From positions 62,001 to 126,000 of the forward strand of contig NZ_KQ949094.1 of NCBI RefSeq assembly GCF_001514305.1: DNA of 64,000 nt, read 5' to 3'. Shown piece after piece: positions 18,276-25,489 of this stretch (positions are counted from its first letter, which is position 1; every line of letters begins with the position of its first letter). The notes beneath the pieces were generated by a model. That model was not told the DNA's origin. It made no database searches and was given only the letters and a program-made list of their open reading frames with translations. Both the position numbers and the translations under genes were made by a program. Origin of the DNA: Streptomyces dysideae. GTDB lineage: Bacteria > Actinomycetota > Actinomycetes > Streptomycetales > Streptomycetaceae.

Positions 18276-18430
18276 GCGGACACCTTCCTCTAGGGCCTGG
18301 GGGGCCGCACAAGTGTCGCCCCAGGCCGCCGGTCTGTCGAGAACACCGTACGCCCCGCCACGGACACCGCCAGATGGCCCACATGACGACTGAGTGACAA
18401 TGGCCGCGACAAGAGAGGGACGGAACGCTG

Positions 18431-19069
18431 GTGCAGTGGACCTTGGTCGTACCCCTGAAGCCCCTGGCGCGGGCCAAGAGCAGGCTCTCGGACACCGCCG
18501 CCGACGGGCTGCGCCCAGGCCTGGCCCTCGCGTTCGCACAGGACACCGTGGCAGCCGCGCTGGCCTGCCCGGTGGTCAGGGATGTGGCAGTCGTCACGGA
18601 CGACGCCCTGGCCGGCCGTGAGCTGGCCGCACTGGGCGCCCTGATCGTCCCGGACGAGCCCGGCGGCGGCCTCAACCCGGCGCTGGCACACGGAGCGGCG
18701 GCCGTAAGGGCGGCCCGCCCCGAAAGCGCCGTGGCGGCCTTGAATGCCGACCTTCCGGCGCTGCGCCCCCTGGAATTGGCCCGGGTACTCGACGAGGCCA
18801 CGCAATTCCCCCGCGCTTTTCTCCCCGACGCCGCCGCAATCGGCACCACTCTGCTGGCCGCGACAGCCGGCCGGGAATTGCTCCCGGCATTCGGCACGGA
18901 TTCCCGTGCACGCCACCGCACATCGGGCGCGGTGGAACTCTCCCTCACCGACGTGGATTCAGTACGCCAGGACGTGGACACCGGCGACGACCTGCGCGCG
19001 GCCCTGGCCCTGGGTGTAGGCCCACAGACGGCCGCCGCGGCGGCACGGCTACTGATAAAGGGGCAGTAG
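18431..19069 (+). CDS. cofC: 2-phospho-L-lactate guanylyltransferase (F420 biosynthesis)
   Basis: CofC/FbiD activates a phospholactate or phosphoenolpyruvate substrate with GTP in coenzyme F420 synthesis. The 212-residue nucleotidyltransferase begins WTLVVPLKPLARAKSRLS, the conserved nucleotide-binding N-terminus, and contains NADLPAL, the metal-binding segment. The GTG at 18431 is the start. It is divergent from the acyltransferase gene. Other F420 genes are not in this window. In actinobacteria the substrate is probably phosphoenolpyruvate, which is family knowledge rather than something the sequence shows. Confidence 0.88.
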   Translation: MQWTLVVPLKPLARAKSRLSDTAADGLRPGLALAFAQDTVAAALACPVVRDVAVVTDDALAGRELAALGALIVPDEPGGGLNPALAHGAAAVRAARPESAVAALNADLPALRPLELARVLDEATQFPRAFLPDAAAIGTTLLAATAGRELLPAFGTDSRARHRTSGAVELSLTDVDSVRQDVDTGDDLRAALALGVGPQTAAAAARLLIKGQ

Positions 19070-19133
19070 CTGGAGCGCCCACCAAAGAGGACGCGGCCCC
19101 ACCAGCGGAGCGCACAGGCATAGGCTGGCGACC

Positions 19134-19337
19134 ATGCATGCGACCGCTTACACCTACGACGCCAACACCCGCAGCGGCAGTGTGCTGCTGGACAACGGCA
19201 CCCCCGTCCCCTTCGACGCCCCGGCGTTCGACGCGGGCGGGCTGAGGCTGCTGCGGCCCGGCCAGCGGGTGCGTATCGAGACCGAGGGCGAGGGCGAAGG
19301 CCTGCGGATCACGCTGGTGACGTTGCAGACGCTCTGA
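19134..19337 (+). CDS. Small conserved protein, possible OB/cold-shock-like fold
   Basis: The 67-residue protein (starting MHATAYTYDANTRSGSVLLD) alternates short beta-like segments and contains RPGQRVRIETEGEGEGLRITLV. The opening pattern, in which an aromatic residue is followed by a charged turn and GSVLLDNG, resembles cold-shock-type folds, but no RNP motif is clear. It lies 64 bases after cofC on the same strand and before a terminator. Function unknown. Confidence 0.6.
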   Translation: MHATAYTYDANTRSGSVLLDNGTPVPFDAPAFDAGGLRLLRPGQRVRIETEGEGEGLRITLVTLQTL

Positions 19338-19358
19338 ACGGCGTCTGAACGCGCCGCG

Positions 19359-19386
19359 GGCCGGACTCCCGACGGAGTCCGGCCCG
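19359..19386. terminator. Bidirectional hairpin between small protein gene and hupS
   Basis: A 12-bp perfect stem (GGGCCGGACTCC with its complement) encloses a four-base loop. It lies between convergent genes ending at 19337 and 19409. No strong T run follows, so termination efficiency is uncertain. Confidence 0.7.
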
Positions 19387-19408
19387 GCGCGTGAGTACCC
19401 CTGCGCTC

Positions 19409-20041
19409 TTACCTCTTGCGGGCGGTGGTCTTCTTGGCGGTGGTCGTGCGCGCCGTCGACTTCTTGGCCGGGGCCTTCTTCGCCGGGGCCTTCTTGGCTG
19501 CCGTCTTCTTCGCGGTGGCGGCCGTCTTCTTGGCGGTCGTCTTCTTGGCGGCCGCGGTCGTCTTCTTCGCGGGCGCCTTCTTCGCCGTGGTCTTCTTCGC
19601 GGCGGCCGCCCTCTTCGTCGGTGCCGCCTTCTTGGCCGTGACCTTCTTCGCAGCCGCCTTGGTGGTCTTCTTCGCGGCGGCCTTCTTGACCGTCGCCGCG
19701 GCACCACCGGTCAGGCTGCCCTTAGGCGCCTTCTTGACCGCGACCTCGCCACCACGCGGGAGCTTCTTCGACCCGCTCACCAGGTCCTTGAAGCCCTGGC
19801 CCGCGCGGAAGCGCGGCACGGAGGTCTTCTTGACCCGGACCCGCTCGCCCGTCTGGGGGTTACGGGCGTAACGAGCCGGGCGGTCGACCTTCTCGAACGA
19901 CCCGAAGCCGGTGACCGAGACCCGGTCCCCCGCGACGGTCGCGCGGACGATGGCGTCCAGGACCGCGTCGACAGCGTCGGCGGCCTGCTGGCGGCCGCCG
20001 AGCTTGTCGGCAATCGCTTCTACGAGCTGCGCCTTGTTCAC
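19409..20041 (-). CDS. hupS: HU-family nucleoid protein with histone H1-like tail
   Basis: The 210-residue protein joins an HU/IHF-type DNA-bending domain (about residues 1-94) to a long lysine/alanine-rich tail (about 100-210). The HU part starts MNKAQLVEAIADKLGG and contains VSVTGFGSFEK and the beta-arm region YARNPQTGERVRVKK. The tail is built from AKKTTAKKAPAKK-like units, as in eukaryotic linker histones. In Streptomyces this form, HupS, compacts the chromosome during sporulation. The upstream region is AT-rich (TATATA around 20103-20108), consistent with a promoter. Confidence 0.95.
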   Translation of the reverse strand: MNKAQLVEAIADKLGGRQQAADAVDAVLDAIVRATVAGDRVSVTGFGSFEKVDRPARYARNPQTGERVRVKKTSVPRFRAGQGFKDLVSGSKKLPRGGEVAVKKAPKGSLTGGAAATVKKAAAKKTTKAAAKKVTAKKAAPTKRAAAAKKTTAKKAPAKKTTAAAKKTTAKKTAATAKKTAAKKAPAKKAPAKKSTARTTTAKKTTARKR

Positions 20042-20179
20042 GTCTTCCCCTTCGGAGACATTGCCAGAACGAAAGTGTTCAAGCTTTTTCGCACGTTAGG
20101 CAGATATATACCGCAAATCAAACACGAAACGGGCTTATCACCCTTGTGCCGCAGCGGACTCGACTGTCTTGGACTTGTT

Positions 20180-20410
20180 TCAGCGTTCCTCTTCGGAGAA
20201 TCGACCCGCGTCGAGGTCCGCCATGAACCGCTCCAGACGCCTTGTCGCTTCGGCAACGTCGTGCTTGGCCGCGGCCGTAATGACCAGCAGCTTCCGGGTC
20301 AGCGCCATCCGTACGCCCTCCGGGACTTGCAGTGCGCGCACCCTTGCGTGCGCTTCCTTGAGTTGGTCCGCGACTGCCGCATAGAGCTCGAGTTGGCCGT
20401 CGTGTTCCAT
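20180..20410 (-). CDS. Conserved small hypothetical protein
   Basis: The 76-residue protein (MEHDGQLELYAAVADQLKEA...) is predicted mostly alpha-helical and charged, ending in FSEEER. The ATG at 20410 was chosen because coding-like composition begins there; the longer frame to 20593 is arginine/proline-rich. It lies upstream of hupS on the same strand, 138 bp away, across an AT-rich promoter-like region. I do not recognise a functional family. Confidence 0.7.
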   Translation of the reverse strand: MEHDGQLELYAAVADQLKEAHARVRALQVPEGVRMALTRKLLVITAAAKHDVAEATRRLERFMADLDAGRFSEEER

Positions 20411-20595
20411 GCACAGATTGTGCCATCTGGGGCGAGTTGTCGCCTGCTCAGGGTGCAACTCCGGCCTCAAACGGCCTTCCGGGCACTTGCGGAAGCCACG
20501 GCTACATGACTCGCGTACCCCGCCAACACCCGGCGTAACGTGGGAAGTTGGGGACGATCGACCGGCCGGGCAGGGCCGTTCGGGTGCAGACACAG

Positions 20596-20628
20596 CAGTA
20601 CCCCCGATCGGGCTGATCGGGGGTACTG
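20596..20628 (-). terminator. Hairpin downstream of leuD
   Basis: A perfect 14-bp stem (CAGTACCCCCGATC with GATCGGGGGTACTG) has a five-base loop, 60 bases after the leuD stop. It is the likely end of the leuCD transcript. Confidence 0.75.
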
Positions 20629-20687
20629 CGAGGGTGTTGTGGTGGCCGAAACTCGACTTGCGCAGGGCCGCCTGGGAGGCCCTCGTG

Positions 20688-21284
20688 TCAGGTCTGGAGC
20701 GTCCGCGGCTTGAACGACGGCCGCTTGGCCTCGTACGCGGAGATGTCGCCCTCGTTCTGGAGCGTGATGGAGATGTCGTCCAGCCCGTTCAGCAGCCGCC
20801 AGCGGGCGTTCTCGTCCAGCTCGAAGGCGGCGGTGATGCCCTCGGCGCGCACCTCACGGGCCTCCAGGTCGACCGTGATCTCGGCCTGCGGGTCCTTCTC
20901 GGTGAGCTCCCACAGCGCGTCCACGGTCTTCTGCTCCAGAACCACCGTGAGCAGGCCGTTCTTGAGCGAGTTGCCGCGGAAGATGTCGGCGAACCGGGAG
21001 GAGATGACGGCCTTGAAGCCGTAGTTCTGCAGCGCCCACACGGCATGCTCACGGGAGGAGCCGGTGCCGAAGTCGGGGCCGGCGACCAGGACGGTCGCGC
21101 CCTTGCGCTCGGGCTGGTTGAGGACGAAGGAGGACTCGTTCTTGCGCCAGGCCTCGAACAGCCCGTCCTCGAACCCGTCCCGGGTCACCTTCTTGAGCCA
21201 GTGAGCAGGGATGATCTGGTCGGTGTCGACGTTGCTGCGGCGCAGCGGGACGGCCCGGCCGGTGTGCGTGGTGAATGCTTCCAT
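20688..21284 (-). CDS. leuD: 3-isopropylmalate dehydratase small subunit
   Basis: LeuD pairs with LeuC to isomerise 2- to 3-isopropylmalate in leucine synthesis. The 198-residue protein shows the swivelling aconitase domain, with NVDTDQIIPAHWLKK near the N-terminus and GPDFGTGSSREHAVWAL, the substrate-binding serine loop. ATG at 21284. It follows leuC with a five-base gap, giving equimolar co-translation. Confidence 0.97.
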   Translation of the reverse strand: MEAFTTHTGRAVPLRRSNVDTDQIIPAHWLKKVTRDGFEDGLFEAWRKNESSFVLNQPERKGATVLVAGPDFGTGSSREHAVWALQNYGFKAVISSRFADIFRGNSLKNGLLTVVLEQKTVDALWELTEKDPQAEITVDLEAREVRAEGITAAFELDENARWRLLNGLDDISITLQNEGDISAYEAKRPSFKPRTLQT

Positions 21285-21289
21285 GACTC

Positions 21290-22720
21290 TCAGACTCCAG
21301 CGGGCGTACGGGTCTCGACGTCGGACAGGTCGGCCGGGGAGGCGAGGTGGCCCAGCACCGCCGTAGCGGCCGCGACCTGCGGCGACACCAGGTGCGTACG
21401 ACCGCCCTTGCCCTGCCGGCCCTCGAAGTTGCGGTTGGAGGTGGACGCCGAGCGCTCACCGGGCGCCAGCTGGTCCGGGTTCATGCCCAGGCACATCGAG
21501 CAGCCCGCGTGCCGCCATTCCGCGCCGGCCTCCTTGAACACGACGTCCAGGCCCTCGGAGACGGCCTGCAGACCCACGCGCGCGGAGCCCGGGACGACCA
21601 GCATCCGTACGCCGTCGGCGACTTTGCGGTCCTTGACGATCTCGGCGGCGGCGCGCAGGTCCTCGATCCGCCCGTTGGTGCACGAGCCTACGAAGACGGT
21701 GTCCACCTTGATGGAGCGCAGCGGCTGGCCGGCCTCCAACCCCATGTATTCCAGGGCCTTTTCGGCGGCGAGGCGCTCCGAAGCGTCTTCGTACGAAGCA
21801 GGGTCGGGGACGTGCGCCGAAAGCGGTGCGCCCTGGCCCGGGTTGGTGCCCCAGGTGACGAACGGCGACAGTTCGGCGGCCTCGATGACGACCTCGGCGT
21901 CGAACTCGGCGTCCGCGTCCGTCTTCAGCGTCTTCCAGTACGCGACGGCCGCGTCCCAGTCCTCGCCCTTGGGGGCGTGCGGGCGGCCCTTCAGGTACTC
22001 GAAGGTGATCTCGTCGGGGGCGATCATGCCCGCGCGGGCACCGGCCTCGATCGACATGTTGCAGATGGTCATCCGGGCCTCCATCGAGAGCTTCTCGATG
22101 GCGGAGCCGCGGTACTCCAGGACGTAGCCCTGGCCGCCGCCGGTGCCGATCTTGGCGATGATCGCCAGGATCAGGTCCTTGGCGGTGACGCCGTCGGGCA
22201 GTTCGCCGTTGACGGTGATGGCCATCGTCTTCGGGCGGGCCATGGGCAGCGTCTGGGTGGCCAGCACGTGCTCGACCTGGGAGGTACCGATGCCGAACGC
22301 GAGTCCGCCGAAGGCGCCGTGCGTGGAGGTGTGGGAGTCGCCGCAGACGACGGTCATGCCCGGCTGGGTCAGCCCGAGCTGCGGACCCACCACATGCACG
22401 ACACCCTGCTCGACGTCACCGAGCGGGTGCAGGCGCACCCCGAACTCGGCGGCGTTCTTGCGCAGCGTCTCCAGCTGGATCCGGGAGACCGGGTCCGCGA
22501 TGGGCTTGTCGATGTCGAGGGTCGGGGTGTTGTGGTCCTCGGTGGCGATGGTCAGGTCGAGCCGCCGCACCGGGCGACCGCTCTTACGGAGGCCGTCGAA
22601 GGCCTGCGGGCTGGTCACCTCGTGCAGCAGGTGCAGATCGATGAAGAGGAGGTCGGGCTCGCCCTCGGCGCGCCGGACGACATGGTCGTCCCAGACCTTC
22701 TCCGCGAGTGTCCTACCCAT
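21290..22720 (-). CDS. leuC: 3-isopropylmalate dehydratase large subunit
   Basis: LeuC carries the [4Fe-4S] cluster of isopropylmalate isomerase. The 476-residue aconitase-fold protein has the three cluster cysteines in VGSCTNGR and GCSMCLGMNPD. VCGDSHTSTHGAFG is also present. The ATG at 22720 follows GGAGGGAAAGCG, a strong ribosome site. An open frame continues upstream to 23032 but runs through the divergent promoter and into ndgR, so it is not native. ndgR, encoding an IclR-type regulator of these genes in Streptomyces, lies divergently 200 bp upstream. Confidence 0.97.
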   Translation of the reverse strand: MGRTLAEKVWDDHVVRRAEGEPDLLFIDLHLLHEVTSPQAFDGLRKSGRPVRRLDLTIATEDHNTPTLDIDKPIADPVSRIQLETLRKNAAEFGVRLHPLGDVEQGVVHVVGPQLGLTQPGMTVVCGDSHTSTHGAFGGLAFGIGTSQVEHVLATQTLPMARPKTMAITVNGELPDGVTAKDLILAIIAKIGTGGGQGYVLEYRGSAIEKLSMEARMTICNMSIEAGARAGMIAPDEITFEYLKGRPHAPKGEDWDAAVAYWKTLKTDADAEFDAEVVIEAAELSPFVTWGTNPGQGAPLSAHVPDPASYEDASERLAAEKALEYMGLEAGQPLRSIKVDTVFVGSCTNGRIEDLRAAAEIVKDRKVADGVRMLVVPGSARVGLQAVSEGLDVVFKEAGAEWRHAGCSMCLGMNPDQLAPGERSASTSNRNFEGRQGKGGRTHLVSPQVAAATAVLGHLASPADLSDVETRTPAGV

Positions 22721-22888
22721 CGCTTTCCCTCCGGCCGGCAAGCGTCCACCGGCCCAACTAGAGATCTTGAGGAGGCGGCTGCCCAGCGCCCCTGATTCCG
22801 GGCGTCCGCCGCCAGGCCCTTTTTTGGTTACGGGCCCCTGTGCCTTCGTCTCTTCCAGAGTGGCGCGTTCCACGGAAAATTGAACTTG

Positions 22889-22907
22889 CGTTTCACAGAG
22901 TGAGACG
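22889..22907. promoter_or_regulatory. Candidate NdgR operator in leuC-ndgR intergenic region
   Basis: CGTTTCAC and GTGAGACG form an imperfect inverted repeat (seven of eight positions) around a three-base centre, 13 bases before the ndgR ATG. It lies between the divergent genes, where an IclR-family regulator would be expected to act on both promoters. Binding is inferred. Confidence 0.5.
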
Positions 22908-22920
22908 TGAGTATCGTTGC

Positions 22921-23637
22921 ATGGACAACAGTAGCGGCGTCGGCGTTCTGGACAAGGCAGCCCTTGTCCTGAGCGCCCTGGAGTCCGGTCCGGCCACCCT
23001 CGCGGGCCTGGTCGCGGCCACCGGACTCGCACGACCCACGGCCCACCGGCTCGCCGTGGCTCTGGAACACCACCGCATGGTGGCGCGCGACATGCAGGGC
23101 CGTTTCATTCTCGGGCCTCGGCTGGCAGAACTCGCAGCGGCCGCGGGTGAGGACCGCCTCCTCGCCACCGCCGGCCCGGTACTCACCCACCTCCGGGACG
23201 TCACCGGCGAGAGCGCGCAGCTCTACCGCCGCCAGGGCGACATGCGCATCTGCGTCGCCGCGGCAGAGCGCCTGTCCGGCCTGCGGGACACGGTCCCGGT
23301 CGGCTCGACGCTCACGATGAAGGCGGGCTCCTCGGCCCAGATCCTGATGGCCTGGGAGGAGCCGGAGCGCCTGCACCGCGGCCTCCAGGGCGCCCGTTTC
23401 ACGGCGACGGCCCTGTCGGGCGTACGTCGCCGGGGCTGGGCCCAGTCGATCGGCGAGCGCGAGCCGGGCGTCGCGTCGGTCTCCGCGCCGGTGCGCGGCC
23501 CCTCCAACCGTGTGGTGGCCGCCGTGTCGGTCTCCGGCCCCATCGAGCGCCTGTCGCGCCACCCGGGCCGCATGCACGCCCAGGCGGTCATCGACGCCGC
23601 CGCCCGCCTCTCCGAGGCCCTGCGCCGCACGGGCTGA
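22921..23637 (+). CDS. ndgR: IclR-family regulator NdgR
   Basis: NdgR is the IclR-type regulator of leucine and other amino acid genes in Streptomyces. The 238-residue protein has an N-terminal winged helix-turn-helix (about residues 10-60, including LAGLVAATGLARPTAHRLAV) and a C-terminal effector domain (GSTLTMKAGSSAQILMAW and REPGVASVSAPVRG). ATG at 22921 with no clear ribosome site, so a leaderless transcript is possible. The position divergent from leuCD is its usual place and supports autoregulation and control of leuCD. Confidence 0.93.
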   Translation: MDNSSGVGVLDKAALVLSALESGPATLAGLVAATGLARPTAHRLAVALEHHRMVARDMQGRFILGPRLAELAAAAGEDRLLATAGPVLTHLRDVTGESAQLYRRQGDMRICVAAAERLSGLRDTVPVGSTLTMKAGSSAQILMAWEEPERLHRGLQGARFTATALSGVRRRGWAQSIGEREPGVASVSAPVRGPSNRVVAAVSVSGPIERLSRHPGRMHAQAVIDAAARLSEALRRTG

Positions 23638-23745
23638 CTGGTCACGCCGTACGCCGGGAAGAGGCGGCCTCAACGCCGCGGCAGCCTGTTCCCGACGATC
23701 CGGTGACCGACTGTCGACGACGTCTCCCTCGGCCGCACGATCCGG

Positions 23746-24144
23746 ATGGGCGCGGCGCTGTGGGCCCGGCCGCAGGTTCCCGAGCCCGACGAGGAGGACG
23801 AGTACGTAGAGGGCGCGCGCGGCGAGGTGGAACAGTTGCTGGAGCGGCTCGGCTGGTCGAACGCCCAGCCCCTGAGCACCATGTCCCCCGCGTACCGCTC
23901 CCTGGTGATGGGGCTGGCCGTGTTCCGGCGGCTCGGCTGTGCCTGGCCCATCGAACTGACGCTGCCGTACGCGCAGTTGATGCACCAGGTGACCGACCTG
24001 GACCTGGACTTCGCGGAGACCCGTCAGTCGGAGGAGCAGAAGGTGGAGGTCGCCGTCCTGGGCACACGAAAGGCCCCCCACTCGCGTGGAGGGCCTTCGT
24101 TCTCTGTACCCCCGACCGGATTCGAACCGGCGCTACCGCCTTGA
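23746..24144 (+). pseudogene. Probable truncated remnant of an unknown gene
   Basis: Coding-like sequence reads from just after an in-frame stop at 23704. It includes VDDVSLGRTIRMGAALWARP and an acidic EPDEEDEYVEG segment, and continues into helical sequence until about 24060. The frame then runs through a terminator hairpin and a tRNA-Glu gene on the other strand before stopping, so its native end is lost. The start is also unclear, since no ribosome site precedes ATG 23746. I cannot assign a family. Confidence 0.4.
24070..24097. terminator. Terminator at the end of the tRNA cluster
   Basis: A 12-bp stem with one mismatch (AAGGCCC-CCAC with GTGG-GGGCCTT) encloses TCGC. It lies ten bases beyond the 3' end of the last tRNA-Glu on the minus strand. 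Confidence 0.8.
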
Positions 24145-24179
24145 GAGGGCGGCGTGCTAGGCCGCTACACAACGGGGGC
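24107..24179 (-). tRNA. tRNA-Glu (CTC)
   Basis: The 73-base cloverleaf has acceptor GCCCCCG paired with CGGGGGT (one G-U), anticodon loop with CTC, and GGTTCGAATCC T-arm. The 3' CCA is not encoded. Last gene of a five-tRNA array. Confidence 0.95.
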
Positions 24180-24207
24180 CTGGACACTGCGTTTCCGCAG
24201 GTCCGAG

Positions 24208-24279
24208 CTGGTCTACCTGGACTCGAACCAAGACTAACTGAACCAGAATCAGTCGTGCTGCCAATTACACCATAGACCA
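24208..24279 (-). tRNA. tRNA-Gln (CTG)
   Basis: The 72-base cloverleaf has acceptor TGGTCTA paired with TAGACCA, anticodon CTG in the loop TTCTGGT, and T-arm TTGGTTCGAGTCCAG. The U1-A72 pair is typical of tRNA-Gln. Confidence 0.95.
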
Positions 24280-24299
24280 ATGTGGTTTAGACCAGTCAG

Positions 24300-24372
24300 T
24301 ACCCCCGACCGGATTCGAACCGGCGCTACCGCCTTGAGAGGGCGGCGTGCTAGGCCGCTACACAACGGGGGC
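24300..24372 (-). tRNA. tRNA-Glu (CTC)
   Basis: The sequence is identical to the copy at 24107-24179 across all 73 bases. Confidence 0.95.
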
Positions 24373-24401
24373 CCTAGCGATCCCGAGATGATCAGGATCC
24401 G

Positions 24402-24474
24402 TACCCCCGACCGGATTCGAACCGGCGCTACTGCCTTGAGAGGGCAGCGTGCTAGGCCGCTACACAACGGGGGC
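24402..24474 (-). tRNA. tRNA-Glu (CTC), variant anticodon stem
   Basis: It matches the other two Glu copies except for one base pair of the anticodon stem, where both strands changed together (C-G to T-A). The structure is preserved and the anticodon remains CTC. Confidence 0.95.
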
Positions 24475-24495
24475 TTTGCAGATGAGCTCTGCGAG

Positions 24496-24567
24496 CTGGC
24501 CTACCTGGACTCGAACCAAGACTAACTGAACCAGAATCAGTCGTGCTGCCAATTACACCATAGGCCA
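24496..24567 (-). tRNA. tRNA-Gln (CTG), variant acceptor
   Basis: It is the same as the other Gln copy except for one acceptor pair: TGGCCTA with TAGGCCA instead of TGGTCTA with TAGACCA. The change is compensatory. First gene of the array in the direction of transcription. Confidence 0.95.
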
Positions 24568-24658
24568 CCGGAACGCAAGCCCCTGAGGGGATCTTGTTCT
24601 AGTTTGCCCCGTCGGTTCCGGCCTTTTCGGCCCGCTCCCCGGCGGCGCAGAAAGAACA

Positions 24659-25390
24659 TTACCCGAAGGTGGACGGGGCTCCAAAACGGGTATCCGAGCC
24701 GAGCACGCTGGGCAGTTCGGCGAGGGTCGCGATCCGGTGCCGCCCGGAGGGGGCGTCGGCGGTGGCGTACACGCCGTCACGGTCGACCCAGACGGACAGC
24801 AGACCGGCCTCGGCGGCGCCCCTGCCGTCGATCTCCGGGTGGTCGCCGACGTACGCGACCTGGTGCGGGGCGAGTTCCAGGGCGGCGCAGGCCGCGTGGA
24901 AGGCGCCGGCCTCCGGCTTGGAGACGCCCAGCTCGGCGGCGCACAGCACGGACTCGAAGCGGTCGCGGACGCCGAGGACGCGCAGCTTGTGGTCCTGGAC
25001 GTGGATGCTGGAGTTGGACAGCACGCCGTGGCGGTGGCTGGCCGCGAGGGCGTCGAGGACGGGCAGGACGTCCGGGAAGAGCGCCCAGGCGGCCTCGTAG
25101 TGCGCCAGGTACCGCTGGAACCAGTCGTCGGCCTCGGCGTCGGTCAGCTCCTCGCCCAGGAACACCCGTACGCGGTCCCGGCGCTGCCCCTCGAAGGACG
25201 CCTCCCCCGCCGCGAACCGCGCCCACTGCGCGTCGGTGACCGCCCGCCACCGGACGAGGGCCTGCTCGACGGTCTCGCGTCCCCCGAGCAGGCCCTCGGT
25301 CACCAGGTGCGCGCGCATGCCCTCGCGGTCGGCGTTGGTGTAGTCGAAGAGGGTGTCGTCCACGTCCCACACCACGGCGCGAATGCTCAT
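24659..25390 (-). CDS. HAD-superfamily hydrolase (phosphatase)
   Basis: The 243-residue protein is a haloacid-dehalogenase-type hydrolase, likely a small-molecule phosphatase. It shows motif I, VVWDVDDTLFDYTN, with the nucleophilic Asp; motif II around VLSNSS; motif III Lys in GVSKPEAGAF; and motif IV, YVGDHPEIDGRGA. A helical cap domain lies between motifs I and II. The ATG at 25390 (MSIRAVVWD) was chosen; the open frame continues to 25441 through a terminator stem. Substrate unknown. Confidence 0.88.
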   Translation of the reverse strand: MSIRAVVWDVDDTLFDYTNADREGMRAHLVTEGLLGGRETVEQALVRWRAVTDAQWARFAAGEASFEGQRRDRVRVFLGEELTDAEADDWFQRYLAHYEAAWALFPDVLPVLDALAASHRHGVLSNSSIHVQDHKLRVLGVRDRFESVLCAAELGVSKPEAGAFHAACAALELAPHQVAYVGDHPEIDGRGAAEAGLLSVWVDRDGVYATADAPSGRHRIATLAELPSVLGSDTRFGAPSTFG

Positions 25391-25417
25391 GATCCGACCG
25401 TACCCGTCCCGGACGCG

Positions 25418-25461
25418 CGTGAGGGGCGGCACCCGGAACATCCCGGGTGCCGCCCCTCACG
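25418..25461 (-). terminator. Strong hairpin after gltX
   Basis: A perfect 19-bp stem (arms 25418-25436 and 25443-25461, six-base loop) lies 28 bases after the gltX stop and 27 bases before the HAD start. It probably ends the gltX transcript and separates the two genes. Confidence 0.85.
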
Positions 25462-25489
25462 TGTGCCTGCCCTGTCTGCCCTGTCTGCG

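Noticed and set aside
22721..23032. N-terminal extension of LeuC in frame through the intergenic region
   Set aside because: It would run through the divergent promoter region and into ndgR. A strong ribosome site precedes the ATG at 22720.
24280..24525. Short plus-strand ORFs reading PDRIRTGATALRG-like peptides
   Set aside because: They are translations of the antisense strand of tRNA-Glu and tRNA-Gln genes, a common annotation artefact.
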